DNA from: Candidatus Sumerlaeota bacterium
Lineage (GTDB): Bacteria; Sumerlaeota; Sumerlaeia; Sumerlaeales; Sumerlaeaceae
Direction: 5' to 3'
Length of the DNA: 64,000 bases
NCBI GenBank assembly: GCA_012513815.1
Contig: JAAZBM010000015.1
Coordinates: forward strand, 1-64,000
Shown: in pieces, positions 19,132 through 29,019 of the stretch
Layout of the letters: every line of letters begins with the position of its first letter
Numbering within the stretch: the stretch's first letter is position 1
Notes under the pieces: model-generated
Told to the model about the DNA's origin: nothing
The model's database searches: none
The model's input: only the letters and a program-made list of their open reading frames with translations
Position numbers and translations under genes: made by a program

Positions 19132-20484
19132 TCAACGCAAAGCCAAATGCAAAATAAACACAAGGGCGACAAGATACAGTATCGGTTTGACCTCGCGGCC
19201 ACGCCCCGAAAACAACTTCAAAAAGGCGTAAAGGATGAACCCGAAGGCAATTCCCTCGGCGATGCTGAAGGTCAGCACCATCATCAGAACCGTGAAGAAC
19301 GCCGGCAAGCTGTCGGTGATATCGTCAAAGTTTACATTGCGCAGTTCCCCAAGCATCATCGAACCGACCAGAATCAGCGCGACGGAGCCAACTTCAATGG
19401 GAACCAAATCAATCAGCGGTTGGAAGAACAGCATCACCGCGAACATCAACGCCGTGACAACCGAGCTTAGGCCCGTGCGGCCACCTGACGCGATCCCGGC
19501 GGCACTCTCAATATACACCGTCGGAACGGATGTTCCAATGCAAGCGCCACCCATCGTCGTCAGTGACGAGGTTAGCATCGCCCGACGAAAGCCCGGAGCG
19601 ACACCATCGGGCGGAGCAAGATTCGCCTTGCGGGACAACCCAAGCAATACCCCAACGCCATCAAAAAAGCCAATCAGTGTGATGGTGAAAATGACCTGAA
19701 ACATGTCAAGATTCATCAATCCCTGAAAATCAACTTTGCCGACAACGAAGCGTGGCAGTTTGACAACGGGCGAGAAACAGGCCCCCAACGACTCGGGAAC
19801 GCGACTGATGCCAACGAACATGCACACAACCGTCATCACAAGCAAGGTCAGGAACAGAGCCCCCGGAATCTTGCGAGCCATCAGAATGCCGCCAAGAATC
19901 ACACCGCCAATCGTCACCAAAACGCGGGGGTGCAGCATATTCCCCAATGCGACATAAGTCGACTCATGGGCGACAATCACGCCGCCATTTTTCAATCCGA
20001 TGAAGGTAATAAACAGCCCAATACCGGCCGTGATGCTCAGGCGCAGAACAAGTGGCATGGACTCAACAATCTTTCGCCAAGCATCGGTCAACACAATCAG
20101 AAACAGAATGAAGCCCGCGACGACTGTCGCCGCAAATGCCGTCGCCGAGGGGACGGACATCGAATCGCAGACCGTATAGGAAAAGTAGGCGGCCAAACCC
20201 AAACCGGGTGCGAGCGCAATCGGCATATTCGCGAGTAAACCCATCAACAGAGTGCCGCCAAAGACAACCATGATTACCGAGCTAATGGCAATATCTTTGG
20301 GCATCCCAACATGAGTGTAGAATGTCGGCAAAACAATCGCGACATAACCCATCGTTGCGAATGTAGTCAGGCCGCCAATGAACTCCTGACGCAACGAACT
20401 GCCACGTCCCTTTATCTGAAAGATTCGTTCCAACAATGTCTGTTTCTCTATAGTCGAATCCTGTTCACTCGCTCTGTCCGTCAA
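19132..20484 (-). CDS. NCS2-family (AzgA/PbuG-like) purine permease
   Basis: GRGSSLRQEFIGGLTTFATMGYVAIV, LAPGLGLAAYFSYTV, GTSVPTVYIESAAGIASGGRTGL, IAEGIAFGFILYAFLKLF. Confidence 0.9.
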   Translation of the reverse strand: MTDRASEQDSTIEKQTLLERIFQIKGRGSSLRQEFIGGLTTFATMGYVAIVLPTFYTHVGMPKDIAISSVIMVVFGGTLLMGLLANMPIALAPGLGLAAYFSYTVCDSMSVPSATAFAATVVAGFILFLIVLTDAWRKIVESMPLVLRLSITAGIGLFITFIGLKNGGVIVAHESTYVALGNMLHPRVLVTIGGVILGGILMARKIPGALFLTLLVMTVVCMFVGISRVPESLGACFSPVVKLPRFVVGKVDFQGLMNLDMFQVIFTITLIGFFDGVGVLLGLSRKANLAPPDGVAPGFRRAMLTSSLTTMGGACIGTSVPTVYIESAAGIASGGRTGLSSVVTALMFAVMLFFQPLIDLVPIEVGSVALILVGSMMLGELRNVNFDDITDSLPAFFTVLMMVLTFSIAEGIAFGFILYAFLKLFSGRGREVKPILYLVALVFILHLALR

Positions 20485-20519
20485 CGACGCACCTCTTCTC
20501 TGTCTACTCAGAATATATA

Positions 20520-20558
20520 CAAAAAATCCCCATCCAAAAAGAAAATTGGACGGGGATT
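20520..20558 (-). terminator. Rho-independent terminator downstream of the 20583..21722 gene
   Basis: 13-bp stem aatccccatccaa(20525-20537)/ttggacggggatt(20546-20558); T-run in minus sense from aaaaaa at 20521-20526. Confidence 0.75.
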
Positions 20559-20582
20559 CTCATTTTTTCTATTTTCGAAAAA

Positions 20583-21722
20583 CTACCGACGCCAGGGAGC
20601 ATCTCCACTATTGGACGATACCGGCGCGGAACTTGCGCTGCTGTCGTTTGCCAAACTCGCGATGACATCAGCTGCGGACGCGACGCCCGAACCCGATGTA
20701 GTGCCCTTATCCGTCGCAGGGGCGGCTTCAGCAGCCGTAGTGGGAGTTTCGGTGGTTTGTTCTGCTTTTTCAGTAGGAGCGGCAGCGGCCTCTTCACCGG
20801 CGGCCGGAGTCGCTTCGGCAGCAGCCGGGGTCTCTTCCGGAATCACCGGAGTCGGAACGGAGGTTGTCGCAATGGTGTTCTTCTCGGGCGAAATAATCAT
20901 CACGCGCCAGTTATCAGAAATCAGCATCATATCAAAAACAACACGCAAGGTCTGACCAGTTTTGTAGGTCAAATCGGCGAACACACGGCAACCCTCACCA
21001 CGAACGTTGCACGTGATAAGCATACGCTTGACGGTTCCATCTTGTGTCATTTTATCCAGAAGTTCCTTGAACGAAACACCACGAGTGACACTTTCCGCGC
21101 CAAGATAGAATTCCTGCTGCGCGGGAACAAGCATCTGTTGCGCGCGGGAATATAAGCCCTTGTTGGCGACATGAATAAACAGTGTCGCGGCCTGCTTGGC
21201 CTTGCCAACAAGCTCTTCGAGACGTGCTTTTTCTTTTGCCAAATCATCGGCGGCCTTGCGCTCGGCGGCTGTCAACTTTTCCTTCTGAGCGGTCTTCGGA
21301 GCAACCTCGTCCTTTTTAGGTTCGTCAGCTTTTTTGGTATCGGCCTTCGGTGCTTCGTCGGCCTTTACATCGGCGTCATCAGCCTTTGGCGTCTCATCTT
21401 TCTTTGGTTCATCGGCCTTCTTGTTGTCATCCTTCGGAGCCGCATTTGCGGACTGACGGCGAGCATTCGAGGAACGGCGAGGTGAAGGCGTGGCCTCCGC
21501 GGCATTAGCGCCACTTCTCCCCACAGTAGTCTGCTGCGCCGGAGCCATTTGCGGAGCGCCGTTCTGTGCTTGGTTCTGATGACCACGGAAGATGCGGTTA
21601 AACAAGGACGGACGTGGAGTCGCCTCGATAACCATGGGCTGCTGACCCCGTTGCTGCTGACTCCACGCGGAACCGCCAATCATCAATAAAACAGCGAGAA
21701 CAAATACGTGTAAGAATCTCAT
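20583..21722 (-). CDS. Secreted hypothetical protein with charged K/D/E/A/P-rich low-complexity segment and a small folded central domain
   Basis: Signal peptide MRFLHVFVLAVLLMIGGSAWS; KKADEPKKDE repeated; central LFIHVANKGLYSRAQQML...DNWRVMIISPEK NTF2-like-looking block. Confidence 0.6.
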   Translation of the reverse strand: MRFLHVFVLAVLLMIGGSAWSQQQRGQQPMVIEATPRPSLFNRIFRGHQNQAQNGAPQMAPAQQTTVGRSGANAAEATPSPRRSSNARRQSANAAPKDDNKKADEPKKDETPKADDADVKADEAPKADTKKADEPKKDEVAPKTAQKEKLTAAERKAADDLAKEKARLEELVGKAKQAATLFIHVANKGLYSRAQQMLVPAQQEFYLGAESVTRGVSFKELLDKMTQDGTVKRMLITCNVRGEGCRVFADLTYKTGQTLRVVFDMMLISDNWRVMIISPEKNTIATTSVPTPVIPEETPAAAEATPAAGEEAAAAPTEKAEQTTETPTTAAEAAPATDKGTTSGSGVASAADVIASLANDSSASSAPVSSNSGDAPWRR

Positions 21723-21829
21723 TTTTAATTTCCTTTATCCAAACTCATCTTGATACCCTCAGATATCAAAAATGTCAACTTTTAACTACCACCCAAAACT
21801 ACTCTCATATTTCCATTATTTTACGAAAA

Positions 21830-24800
21830 CTACATTTCTTTGTCGGAACTCGGAGCATAGTCATAGTAGTAATTGTCGGTTTCATCGGTTTCGGGTACCA
21901 GATCAGTCACATCGGTGATGATACCAAGCAACTGCCCATCCGGGATAGCGCCTTGGCTCTCGATGTGGATCGCCACCTCGGCGCCTGCCGCAAGCGATGT
22001 CACATTCTGACCACCGGCAATCGCTGTGTTACGATAGAAGAATCCGGTCTTTTTCTGGAAACTTCCCGTCCAAACTTCGGTCCAGAACGAGTTGCAGGCG
22101 GTTGTACCGGCGTTCTTAACGCGACCGGTAACAATAACCTTCGACTCCGAACGTGTCACCGTCGGGCGCTCTTTCCAGACAAGGTTTACCTTGCCGCTGT
22201 CGGGAGTAATGAGCGACAAACGACCTGTAGCATAGGCCAAGCGATTGTCGAGCGGGCGCTCGTCGCCGGGATTCGCGCTCACAGCTGTACGGTTCACGAC
22301 GACAACCGGCGTATACATACCATCGCCAACGGAGTTGATAACCTTCTTGACGACATATGTCTTCTGTTCACCAACCGCGGGACCGTCTACCACTTCGCTC
22401 TTGGTCAGCGTGATGCCGGAACGGATAAAGTCGATGCCACCTGTCTGCGAGCCAAACAGTTCAAGCCAGATTTTGCCGCAATCCTTTGTGCCCTGATTCA
22501 GCACACTCACCGTCCAAGTCAGTGTCTGACCCGGCTGCACCTGATTCGGCGCGAGACTTTTGCTATCGATGCTCAGCGACTTGACCACTAAATCAACGCC
22601 GCTCTTTTTACCCGGAGGCAGAATCGCCGGTTTGTAAAGCATCTGACAATTATTGGTCTCGTTTGTCTCGGGCACAACGTCTGTGCTGTCAACAATGCAT
22701 GCCAACGCGCGCTTGTCCACACCGGCGGGCACACGTCCCGAAAGGGTGAATTCCTGCGTTCCGCCGGATGCCAGATTCATCACGACATAACCGCCGCCAA
22801 TGGTACCTTGCGGCATCAGTGTTCCCTCGGCGGTCAACGTCCCGTAGAAAACCTCGACCCAGAATTTGCCCGAAGCGCCCGGACCGACATTCTTAACTGT
22901 CCCGGTCACATCAACCCAAGTGTTATCCGTCGCCTTGACCGCGAAGTTGACATCCCCCGAAATCTGCAAATCGCAGACACCGGTTTTCGGGTTACGAACA
23001 TGGATGCGCTTGTAAGGCAGCGGCGCCCAGTTGTTCAGATAGTTGTAAATTTCCTTCAACGCGCCCGGCGATGTCTGACGATTCACCGACGGAATCAGCG
23101 TGTAAACGCCATCCGGCACTGTGTTCAAGCGCAACGTCCCGGGATTCAGAATCGTCTGCGTCTTCGCCGCAAGTCCTGTTGTGTGCCTGTAGGAGTTCGT
23201 GATTGTTCCGCCAAAACGCACTTGATCAAAGCCGCCTGTTTTGCTTGCGAATAACTCGCACCAGAAAGGTTCGGTAACCAACTCGGAGCTCTTCACGCCC
23301 CACGCAAAATCAACATACGCGCCCGGCGCAATCGTCGAGCTTACGCCCTTGGTGAAGTCCGCAACTTTCAGTTCAATGTCAAACGGCGTAGGCGTCGCTG
23401 ACCACATATCATTCATCATACCAAAGTCGAGATTTCGGTCGTAGCCCTCGCCGCCAAACAGCCAAAGCCAACCTTCGCCATCAACCCAACCCTGAGCATA
23501 GCCACGGCCACCCGGGGTGTCGCCGACATAAGCCTTGCCAACCTCGCCATAAAGACCACGAGAATCCTTTTTCAGGCTTCCGGCCCAGTAGGCCCACTTA
23601 TCCTTGGAGCTGTCATAGCACCACAAATCATTCAGCCAACCCTGATTGCCTTCGACATCGGCGCCATAACCACCAAGCACCCAGAAACGACCATCAAGCG
23701 CCTGCCAGCCTGTGCTGCCCGAACGCGAACCGGGCATTCCTGTCGATGTGAAGACACCGGCCGTGGCCTTGACTGTCGGAACATTACCAACATTGCGACC
23801 ACTCACCCATGTCCAGTTGCCACTTGTGGGGCTATACATCCACAAATCGCACAAATCAACACCACCATCCTGCGCGCTCTGCGAACCGGTGCTGTCATAA
23901 CCATAACCGCCATACAGCCACAGATTCCCTTCATCGTCAACCCAGCCACAGCTATCGACACGTGCGCCCGGGCAAGATGACGACGATGCGACACCCTTTG
24001 TGCCATAAACACCACCGACATTCGCCGACGAAGAACCACTCACCCATGTCCACATTGCGGTCTGAGGATCAAAAACCCACAAATCGTTGCCTTTGTCTAC
24101 ACGGGGATTTTTCTCATTCAGTTGACCGCCGAACAGCCACAAACGCCCATCAGCTGTCACCCAACTCTGGCCACGCATACGGCCACCGGGGTTATTGCTC
24201 GCCTCAGCCTTGCCCTTGCGTCCATAGACTGCGGCTTCATTCAATCCACGTGTTCCCTTCCTCAGCGTCCATTCGCAGGTCTCACTGTTCATCCGCCACA
24301 AATCGCTCGCGAAACCGGCGGTGCCGCCGATGTAGTGCGAGTAACCACCATAAAGCCACAAACCGCCATCTGGCGTTGACCAGCAGAACTGACCAAAACG
24401 ACCGCCGGGATATCTGTTGGAGAAAGCGGGAGAAATCAAATCTGAACCACCAACCCAAATCCAGTCGTAAGTATCGGGGTCAAACCACCACAAATCGCCC
24501 AAGATGCCGCTGTCGCCGTTACCATCGAAACCGTAACCACCATACATCCACATCTTGCCATCGGGCGTCACCCAGTTCGCGCCAAACTCGCGCGACCCCG
24601 GCCAACCACCGCTCGCCTCGCCAAAGTTGCCATAGTAACCGCCCGGATTCTGCATCAGAACGCCATCAATCCAAGCCCACTTATGGGACACAGGATTGAA
24701 TGCCCACTGGTCACTCAGGCTGACATTACGCATACGCGCGTCAACGCCATATCCGCCAAAAATACGCATCAGGCCATTGTTGTCTTTGCAGAACGCCACG

Positions 24801-26167
24801 GAGCCACGGCCACCCGGAGTGAAGTCCGCGCCATACTCGCCACTACCACCGGCATAAGAGCTATAGTCGATGCCATCGTCGCCGTTGTACCAAGTCCAGT
24901 TGCCGCTCGTCACATCATAGTTCCAAACATCATTGAGCCAGCCCTTGACCTTAGGCTCTTTGCCAAAGCCCGAGCCGCCAAACAGCCACAAACTCTTCTT
25001 GTCCGCGCTAATCCATCCCGCGCCATTCGAGCGGCCACCCGGCCAATTCTCGAAAGCGCTAACGCCCTTCGTGCCAAAATTGCCCGGAGCGCCATTCGTC
25101 GTGTCATATGTGACCGAGCCACCAATGCAACCCCAATGGAGCGACTCGTAAACATCAAAGCACCAGAGGTCGTTCAGCGAACCGAAATTACCATTGCAAT
25201 CATAACCTTCACCACCAAAAACCCACAGCCAACCATCGGCGCTTTTCCAAGCCGTCATGCTGCGGCGGGCACCCGGAGTGTTGCTCGCTGCCGTTTTGCC
25301 CAATTCCTGCACCGAACCACGAGCACGAACACTGTCGGAGCCATGTGCCCACGCCCACATACCGGTATTCAAATTATAGCACCACAAATCATTCAGGACA
25401 TCGGCGTTGCCGTTTTTATCAAGACCATCACCGCCGAAAAGCCAAACCTCGTTTTCCTCGGGAACATACCAAGTGACACCGTTGTAGCGAGCTCCGGGCC
25501 AGTTTGATATGTCATATTTATACTTTGTCCCATAGATGCCCTTCGCACCGCAATAGGTATAACCATCGATGAAAGTCCAAACAAATGTCGAACGGTTATA
25601 GGCCCAAATATCATTCATGTCGCCCCAATAGCCTTCTTCGTCGACGCCCTTGCCGCCAAAGAACCAAAGTATGCCATTGCTGTCTGTCCATGTCATACTA
25701 TTGGAGTGACCACCGGGGAAATGGGGACGAGGAATCGGGTCGCCATGCTCATCAACTTCGTCACGATAAATGCCCGGCTCATCGCACAGGTAAGAGCCAT
25801 CCTCCCATGTCCAGTTTCCTGTCGATATATTATAGCTCCAAACATCGCACAGATAACCAAGGTCACCATTGGCATCATAGCCAAAGCCGCCCATCATCCA
25901 CATCTTGCCATCATTGGTATCCCAACAAAGTGCCCCATCACGGACACCGGGGAAATTGTTCGGGTCAGGAACACCGATTTTCCCGTAAACACCGGGAGTG
26001 TACAGCGTATCGAAACCGCCCTCCCATTGCCACAACTGGTCAACGGCAGCATCCTCCGCCGCGACAGCAACACTTGGTACTAAACTCAAGAGCGTGACTG
26101 CACCGACGAATAGAAAATGTGCCAAGTGGCAGACACTTGTGCTTATTTTCATGGGGAAATACCTCAC
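21830..26167 (-). CDS. Secreted 1445-aa protein: 12 kelch-like repeat units followed by CARDB-like domains
   Basis: Repeated YGTKG....PGxR....W....LWLFGGxGYD..G..LNDLW.Y...T..WTW units; C-terminal VTGTVKNVGPGASGKFWVEVF and VTGRVKNAGTTACNSFWTEVW. Confidence 0.88.
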   Translation of the reverse strand: MRYFPMKISTSVCHLAHFLFVGAVTLLSLVPSVAVAAEDAAVDQLWQWEGGFDTLYTPGVYGKIGVPDPNNFPGVRDGALCWDTNDGKMWMMGGFGYDANGDLGYLCDVWSYNISTGNWTWEDGSYLCDEPGIYRDEVDEHGDPIPRPHFPGGHSNSMTWTDSNGILWFFGGKGVDEEGYWGDMNDIWAYNRSTFVWTFIDGYTYCGAKGIYGTKYKYDISNWPGARYNGVTWYVPEENEVWLFGGDGLDKNGNADVLNDLWCYNLNTGMWAWAHGSDSVRARGSVQELGKTAASNTPGARRSMTAWKSADGWLWVFGGEGYDCNGNFGSLNDLWCFDVYESLHWGCIGGSVTYDTTNGAPGNFGTKGVSAFENWPGGRSNGAGWISADKKSLWLFGGSGFGKEPKVKGWLNDVWNYDVTSGNWTWYNGDDGIDYSSYAGGSGEYGADFTPGGRGSVAFCKDNNGLMRIFGGYGVDARMRNVSLSDQWAFNPVSHKWAWIDGVLMQNPGGYYGNFGEASGGWPGSREFGANWVTPDGKMWMYGGYGFDGNGDSGILGDLWWFDPDTYDWIWVGGSDLISPAFSNRYPGGRFGQFCWSTPDGGLWLYGGYSHYIGGTAGFASDLWRMNSETCEWTLRKGTRGLNEAAVYGRKGKAEASNNPGGRMRGQSWVTADGRLWLFGGQLNEKNPRVDKGNDLWVFDPQTAMWTWVSGSSSANVGGVYGTKGVASSSSCPGARVDSCGWVDDEGNLWLYGGYGYDSTGSQSAQDGGVDLCDLWMYSPTSGNWTWVSGRNVGNVPTVKATAGVFTSTGMPGSRSGSTGWQALDGRFWVLGGYGADVEGNQGWLNDLWCYDSSKDKWAYWAGSLKKDSRGLYGEVGKAYVGDTPGGRGYAQGWVDGEGWLWLFGGEGYDRNLDFGMMNDMWSATPTPFDIELKVADFTKGVSSTIAPGAYVDFAWGVKSSELVTEPFWCELFASKTGGFDQVRFGGTITNSYRHTTGLAAKTQTILNPGTLRLNTVPDGVYTLIPSVNRQTSPGALKEIYNYLNNWAPLPYKRIHVRNPKTGVCDLQISGDVNFAVKATDNTWVDVTGTVKNVGPGASGKFWVEVFYGTLTAEGTLMPQGTIGGGYVVMNLASGGTQEFTLSGRVPAGVDKRALACIVDSTDVVPETNETNNCQMLYKPAILPPGKKSGVDLVVKSLSIDSKSLAPNQVQPGQTLTWTVSVLNQGTKDCGKIWLELFGSQTGGIDFIRSGITLTKSEVVDGPAVGEQKTYVVKKVINSVGDGMYTPVVVVNRTAVSANPGDERPLDNRLAYATGRLSLITPDSGKVNLVWKERPTVTRSESKVIVTGRVKNAGTTACNSFWTEVWTGSFQKKTGFFYRNTAIAGGQNVTSLAAGAEVAIHIESQGAIPDGQLLGIITDVTDLVPETDETDNYYYDYAPSSDKEM
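23400..26040 (-). repeat. Region encoding about 12 degenerate kelch-like units (each about 70 codons)
   Basis: Periodic FGGxGYDxxG...LNDLW...WTW motifs read from the translation. Confidence 0.8.
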
Positions 26168-26246
26168 AATTATAATCTTAACAATAGTCTACTGTCAAAA
26201 ATGAAGAATAAGCATTTTATTTGTGTAAACGCCCTACGGCACACTA

Positions 26247-27416
26247 TTATTTGGCTAAAACTTCCTCAAACAACCGAGCACCCATTTCAAGCTGTGTGAC
26301 CTCAATGTGCTCCTCGCGGGTATGCGCATACGCTATGTCTCCGGCGCCAATGACAACTGCAGGAACACCCACAACGGAGAAAAAGGACGCGTCCGTCGCG
26401 AAGTTGACCCAGCCAAATGAACTGTCGGCGGCACCCACGGCCTCGGACGCCGCAGCAGCCATCAACGAAACCCGAGCATCGGACGCTGTTTCAAGCGGCA
26501 TTCCCCACATAATGGGAGGACCCAGAACGACACCACACGCACGGGCAAGCGTGTCAAGTTCACTGGTCGCGCTCTCGGGAGTTTCGCCCGGCAACAATCG
26601 CCGGTCAATATCCAACGAGCACAAGTCCGGAACAATATTGACCGCCGTGCCGCCACTGATGACGCCCGGTGACAAAGTCGCGTGACCAAGCAAGGGGTGA
26701 CCGGCATCCGATTGCAACTCCTGTGCCTTGCGGTCAAGCTGAACAATAAACTTCGACATATAGGTAATGGCGTTCTTGCCCAGTTGTGGGGTGCTACTAT
26801 GCGCGGACTTGCCACGAGCAATCGCCCGCCAACGTGTCACGCCCTTATGCGCAATGATAGGACGGCATTGCGTCGGCTCGGCAACAAAGGCCGCAAACGG
26901 CATCTGATTGCGAATCAAACGCAACTTCTCGGGCATGACCTCGGTCAGATTGCGCACGCCCAAAAACGCGTGTTCCTCATCACTTGTCGCAATGAACAAA
27001 ACATTGTAACGCGGCACGAAAGCACCGGCCTTGGCGCGGCGCAGAGCCGTCAGCATACAAGCCATCGAGCCTTTGTTGTCGCAACTGCCACGCCCCCACA
27101 AGCTCCCATTATGAATCTGCCCAAACCAGACATCATACTCGCCATGAATCACGGGAACCGTATCCAGATGAACGGTGTAGATGATTGTCTCGGAACACGC
27201 GAAATCGAATACCCCAAGAACATTCATCAAGCCTTCATTAGGGCTCGCCGTTTCGACACTGTCGGCGCCTATCGCGCGCAAATAATCCGCTAACCACAAC
27301 GCAAAGGAAACCTGCGAACCATCCGGAGCCGCAAGCCCCATCGTATTCTCGCTCAAGCGACTGACTAACGCCGACGCAAGAGCAATAACATCATCTATAA
27401 CAACCTGATTACTCAA
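26247..27416 (-). CDS. M20-family metallopeptidase (ArgE/DapE/CPG2-like)
   Basis: TVHLDTVPVIHGEYDVWFG, GRGSCDNKGSMACML, ATSDEEHAFLGVRNL, HKGVTRWRAIARGKSAHSSTPQLGKNAI. Confidence 0.88.
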   Translation of the reverse strand: MSNQVVIDDVIALASALVSRLSENTMGLAAPDGSQVSFALWLADYLRAIGADSVETASPNEGLMNVLGVFDFACSETIIYTVHLDTVPVIHGEYDVWFGQIHNGSLWGRGSCDNKGSMACMLTALRRAKAGAFVPRYNVLFIATSDEEHAFLGVRNLTEVMPEKLRLIRNQMPFAAFVAEPTQCRPIIAHKGVTRWRAIARGKSAHSSTPQLGKNAITYMSKFIVQLDRKAQELQSDAGHPLLGHATLSPGVISGGTAVNIVPDLCSLDIDRRLLPGETPESATSELDTLARACGVVLGPPIMWGMPLETASDARVSLMAAAASEAVGAADSSFGWVNFATDASFFSVVGVPAVVIGAGDIAYAHTREEHIEVTQLEMGARLFEEVLAK

Positions 27417-27449
27417 CTAAACACCATCCGGGGACAAACTGTCCCCAAA

Positions 27450-28499
27450 TTATTCTTGTGACGACGAGCCGTCAAGACGCTTCTCAAGCTCTTCGATTCG
27501 GCGACGCAACGCCAACATTTCCTTGCGCATCTCAGGCAGCTTGTTTTGAGCTATCTTAATGCGCAGTTCCTGTGTAACAGGAACTGCCGGTGTCCCTAGC
27601 ACATGCTCGCCCGCCGGAACCTCGCGCATCACGTTTGACCCGGCCATCACAATCGCGCCATCGTTGATGGTCACATGGTCGGCGATGCCAACTTTAGCCG
27701 CGAGAATAACCCAGTTCCCGAGCTTGCAGGAACCGGCAACGCCCGTTTGCGAAACAATCACGCAATCGTTGCCGATAACGCAATTATGTCCAACCTGAAC
27801 AAGGTTGTCAATCTTGGTGCGAGCGCCAATCCGTGTCTCCGTAAAGCCCGCGCGGTCGACGCACGAACAAGAACCGATTTCGCAATCATCCTCGATGACA
27901 ACACAACCAACTTGCGGAATCTTGATGCGACCAACACTCACGATTTCGTACTTGAAACCATCGCTCCCGATTACTGAACCCGCATGAATAATCACCCGAT
28001 TGCCAATACGTGTGTTGGCCTCGATGACCACGTTGCTCTCGAACAAGCAATCGTCGCCAATGGACACATTCGGACCGATGACAACTCCCGGATACAGATA
28101 GCATCCCGCTCCGAGGACACTGCCGGGGCCAATCACGACATTCGGACCAACCGTTACGTTGGCGCCAAGCACGGCGCTCTCGTGAATGACGGCACTCGGA
28201 TGAATCCCGTGAAACCATTGAACGGCCGAAATCGGATGCAACTTGCTAAGCAAACCTGCCATCGCCAGCCATGGGTCGGCGACCTCGACACAGGCGCGAC
28301 CGGGCAAAACATTTCCCTGCTTTACGATAAATGCACCGGCGGCGGAAGAAAGCGCGGCTGTATTGAGCTTTGGCGTCGTAACAACACAAACATCACACGA
28401 GCCGGCAACATCAAACGAAGTCGCGGCGTTGATTTCAAAATCTGTATCAAGATTCGAAACACGACCATTAACAACTTGGGCAAATTCACTTAATAACAT
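27450..28499 (-). CDS. lpxD: UDP-3-O-(3-hydroxyacyl)glucosamine N-acyltransferase
   Basis: N-terminal LpxD domain then hexapeptide repeats; HPSAVIHESAVLGANVTVGPNVVIGPGS, GSDGFKYE, LVQVGHNCVIGNDC. Confidence 0.92.
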   Translation of the reverse strand: MLLSEFAQVVNGRVSNLDTDFEINAATSFDVAGSCDVCVVTTPKLNTAALSSAAGAFIVKQGNVLPGRACVEVADPWLAMAGLLSKLHPISAVQWFHGIHPSAVIHESAVLGANVTVGPNVVIGPGSVLGAGCYLYPGVVIGPNVSIGDDCLFESNVVIEANTRIGNRVIIHAGSVIGSDGFKYEIVSVGRIKIPQVGCVVIEDDCEIGSCSCVDRAGFTETRIGARTKIDNLVQVGHNCVIGNDCVIVSQTGVAGSCKLGNWVILAAKVGIADHVTINDGAIVMAGSNVMREVPAGEHVLGTPAVPVTQELRIKIAQNKLPEMRKEMLALRRRIEELEKRLDGSSSQE

Positions 28500-28597
28500 A
28501 ATGACTTCGATAACTCCGGAATATCCATTTCTTTATCTTAATGTATATTGCCACATCAAGACTTTAATGCCAAAACTCAAGAAATCGTGACTGGTCA

Positions 28598-28777
28598 CTA
28601 ACGGCGGAAACGATAATAGTTCTCGGGTTGAGCGGGTGGAGGGGTCAAATAATACTGGCCTACGGGAGGCTTGCCCGCATTGATGCATGGTGACGAAGGA
28701 GATGGATAATACGCGCAACCCGTGAAAACGAGCGCAAACGAAAAAACGACTAACAAGACGAATAACAAGTGATTCAC
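28598..28777 (-). CDS. Small lipoprotein, 59 aa, GTG start (not in the supplied ORF track)
   Basis: Translation (M)NHLLFVLLVVFSFALVFTGCAYYPSPSSPCINAGKPPVGQYYLTPPPAQPENYYRFRR; lipobox-like VFTGC; RBS GAAGGAGAACC upstream. Confidence 0.65.
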   Translation of the reverse strand: MNHLLFVLLVVFSFALVFTGCAYYPSPSSPCINAGKPPVGQYYLTPPPAQPENYYRFRR

Positions 28778-28819
28778 AAACGGTTCTCCTTCTATTTGGT
28801 TATTGTTCTCTATAAAAAA

Positions 28820-28894
28820 TGGAGGCGACGATCGGAATTGAACCGATGAATAGAGGTTTTGCAGACCTCTGCCTTACCGCTTGGCTACGTCGCC
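28820..28894 (-). tRNA. tRNA-Cys (anticodon GCA), CCA encoded
   Basis: GGCGACGTAGCCAAGCGGTAAGGCAGAGGTCTGCAAAACCTCTATTCATCGGTTCAATTCCGATCGTCGCCTCCA. Confidence 0.96.
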
Positions 28895-29019
28895 CCGAAA
28901 ATCCGCCACACCACCAAGATGTGTCAGCCTTATCTATTACAAAATATCCGTTTCAAAACTTCAAATAAAACTGAACATTTTTGGCATTATCATTCATAAC
29001 ACCTCGAAAGGATGTCATT

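Noticed and set aside
23809-25507. Long plus-strand ORFs opposite the kelch gene (23809..24699, 24683..25507)
   Set aside because: Composition follows the repeat-rich antisense strand; no recognisable protein motifs
23400-26040. Periodic repeats that could be taken for a CRISPR-like or satellite array
   Set aside because: Units are degenerate, about 210 bp long and fully coding in one long frame (kelch protein); no short identical repeats with unique spacers anywhere in the window
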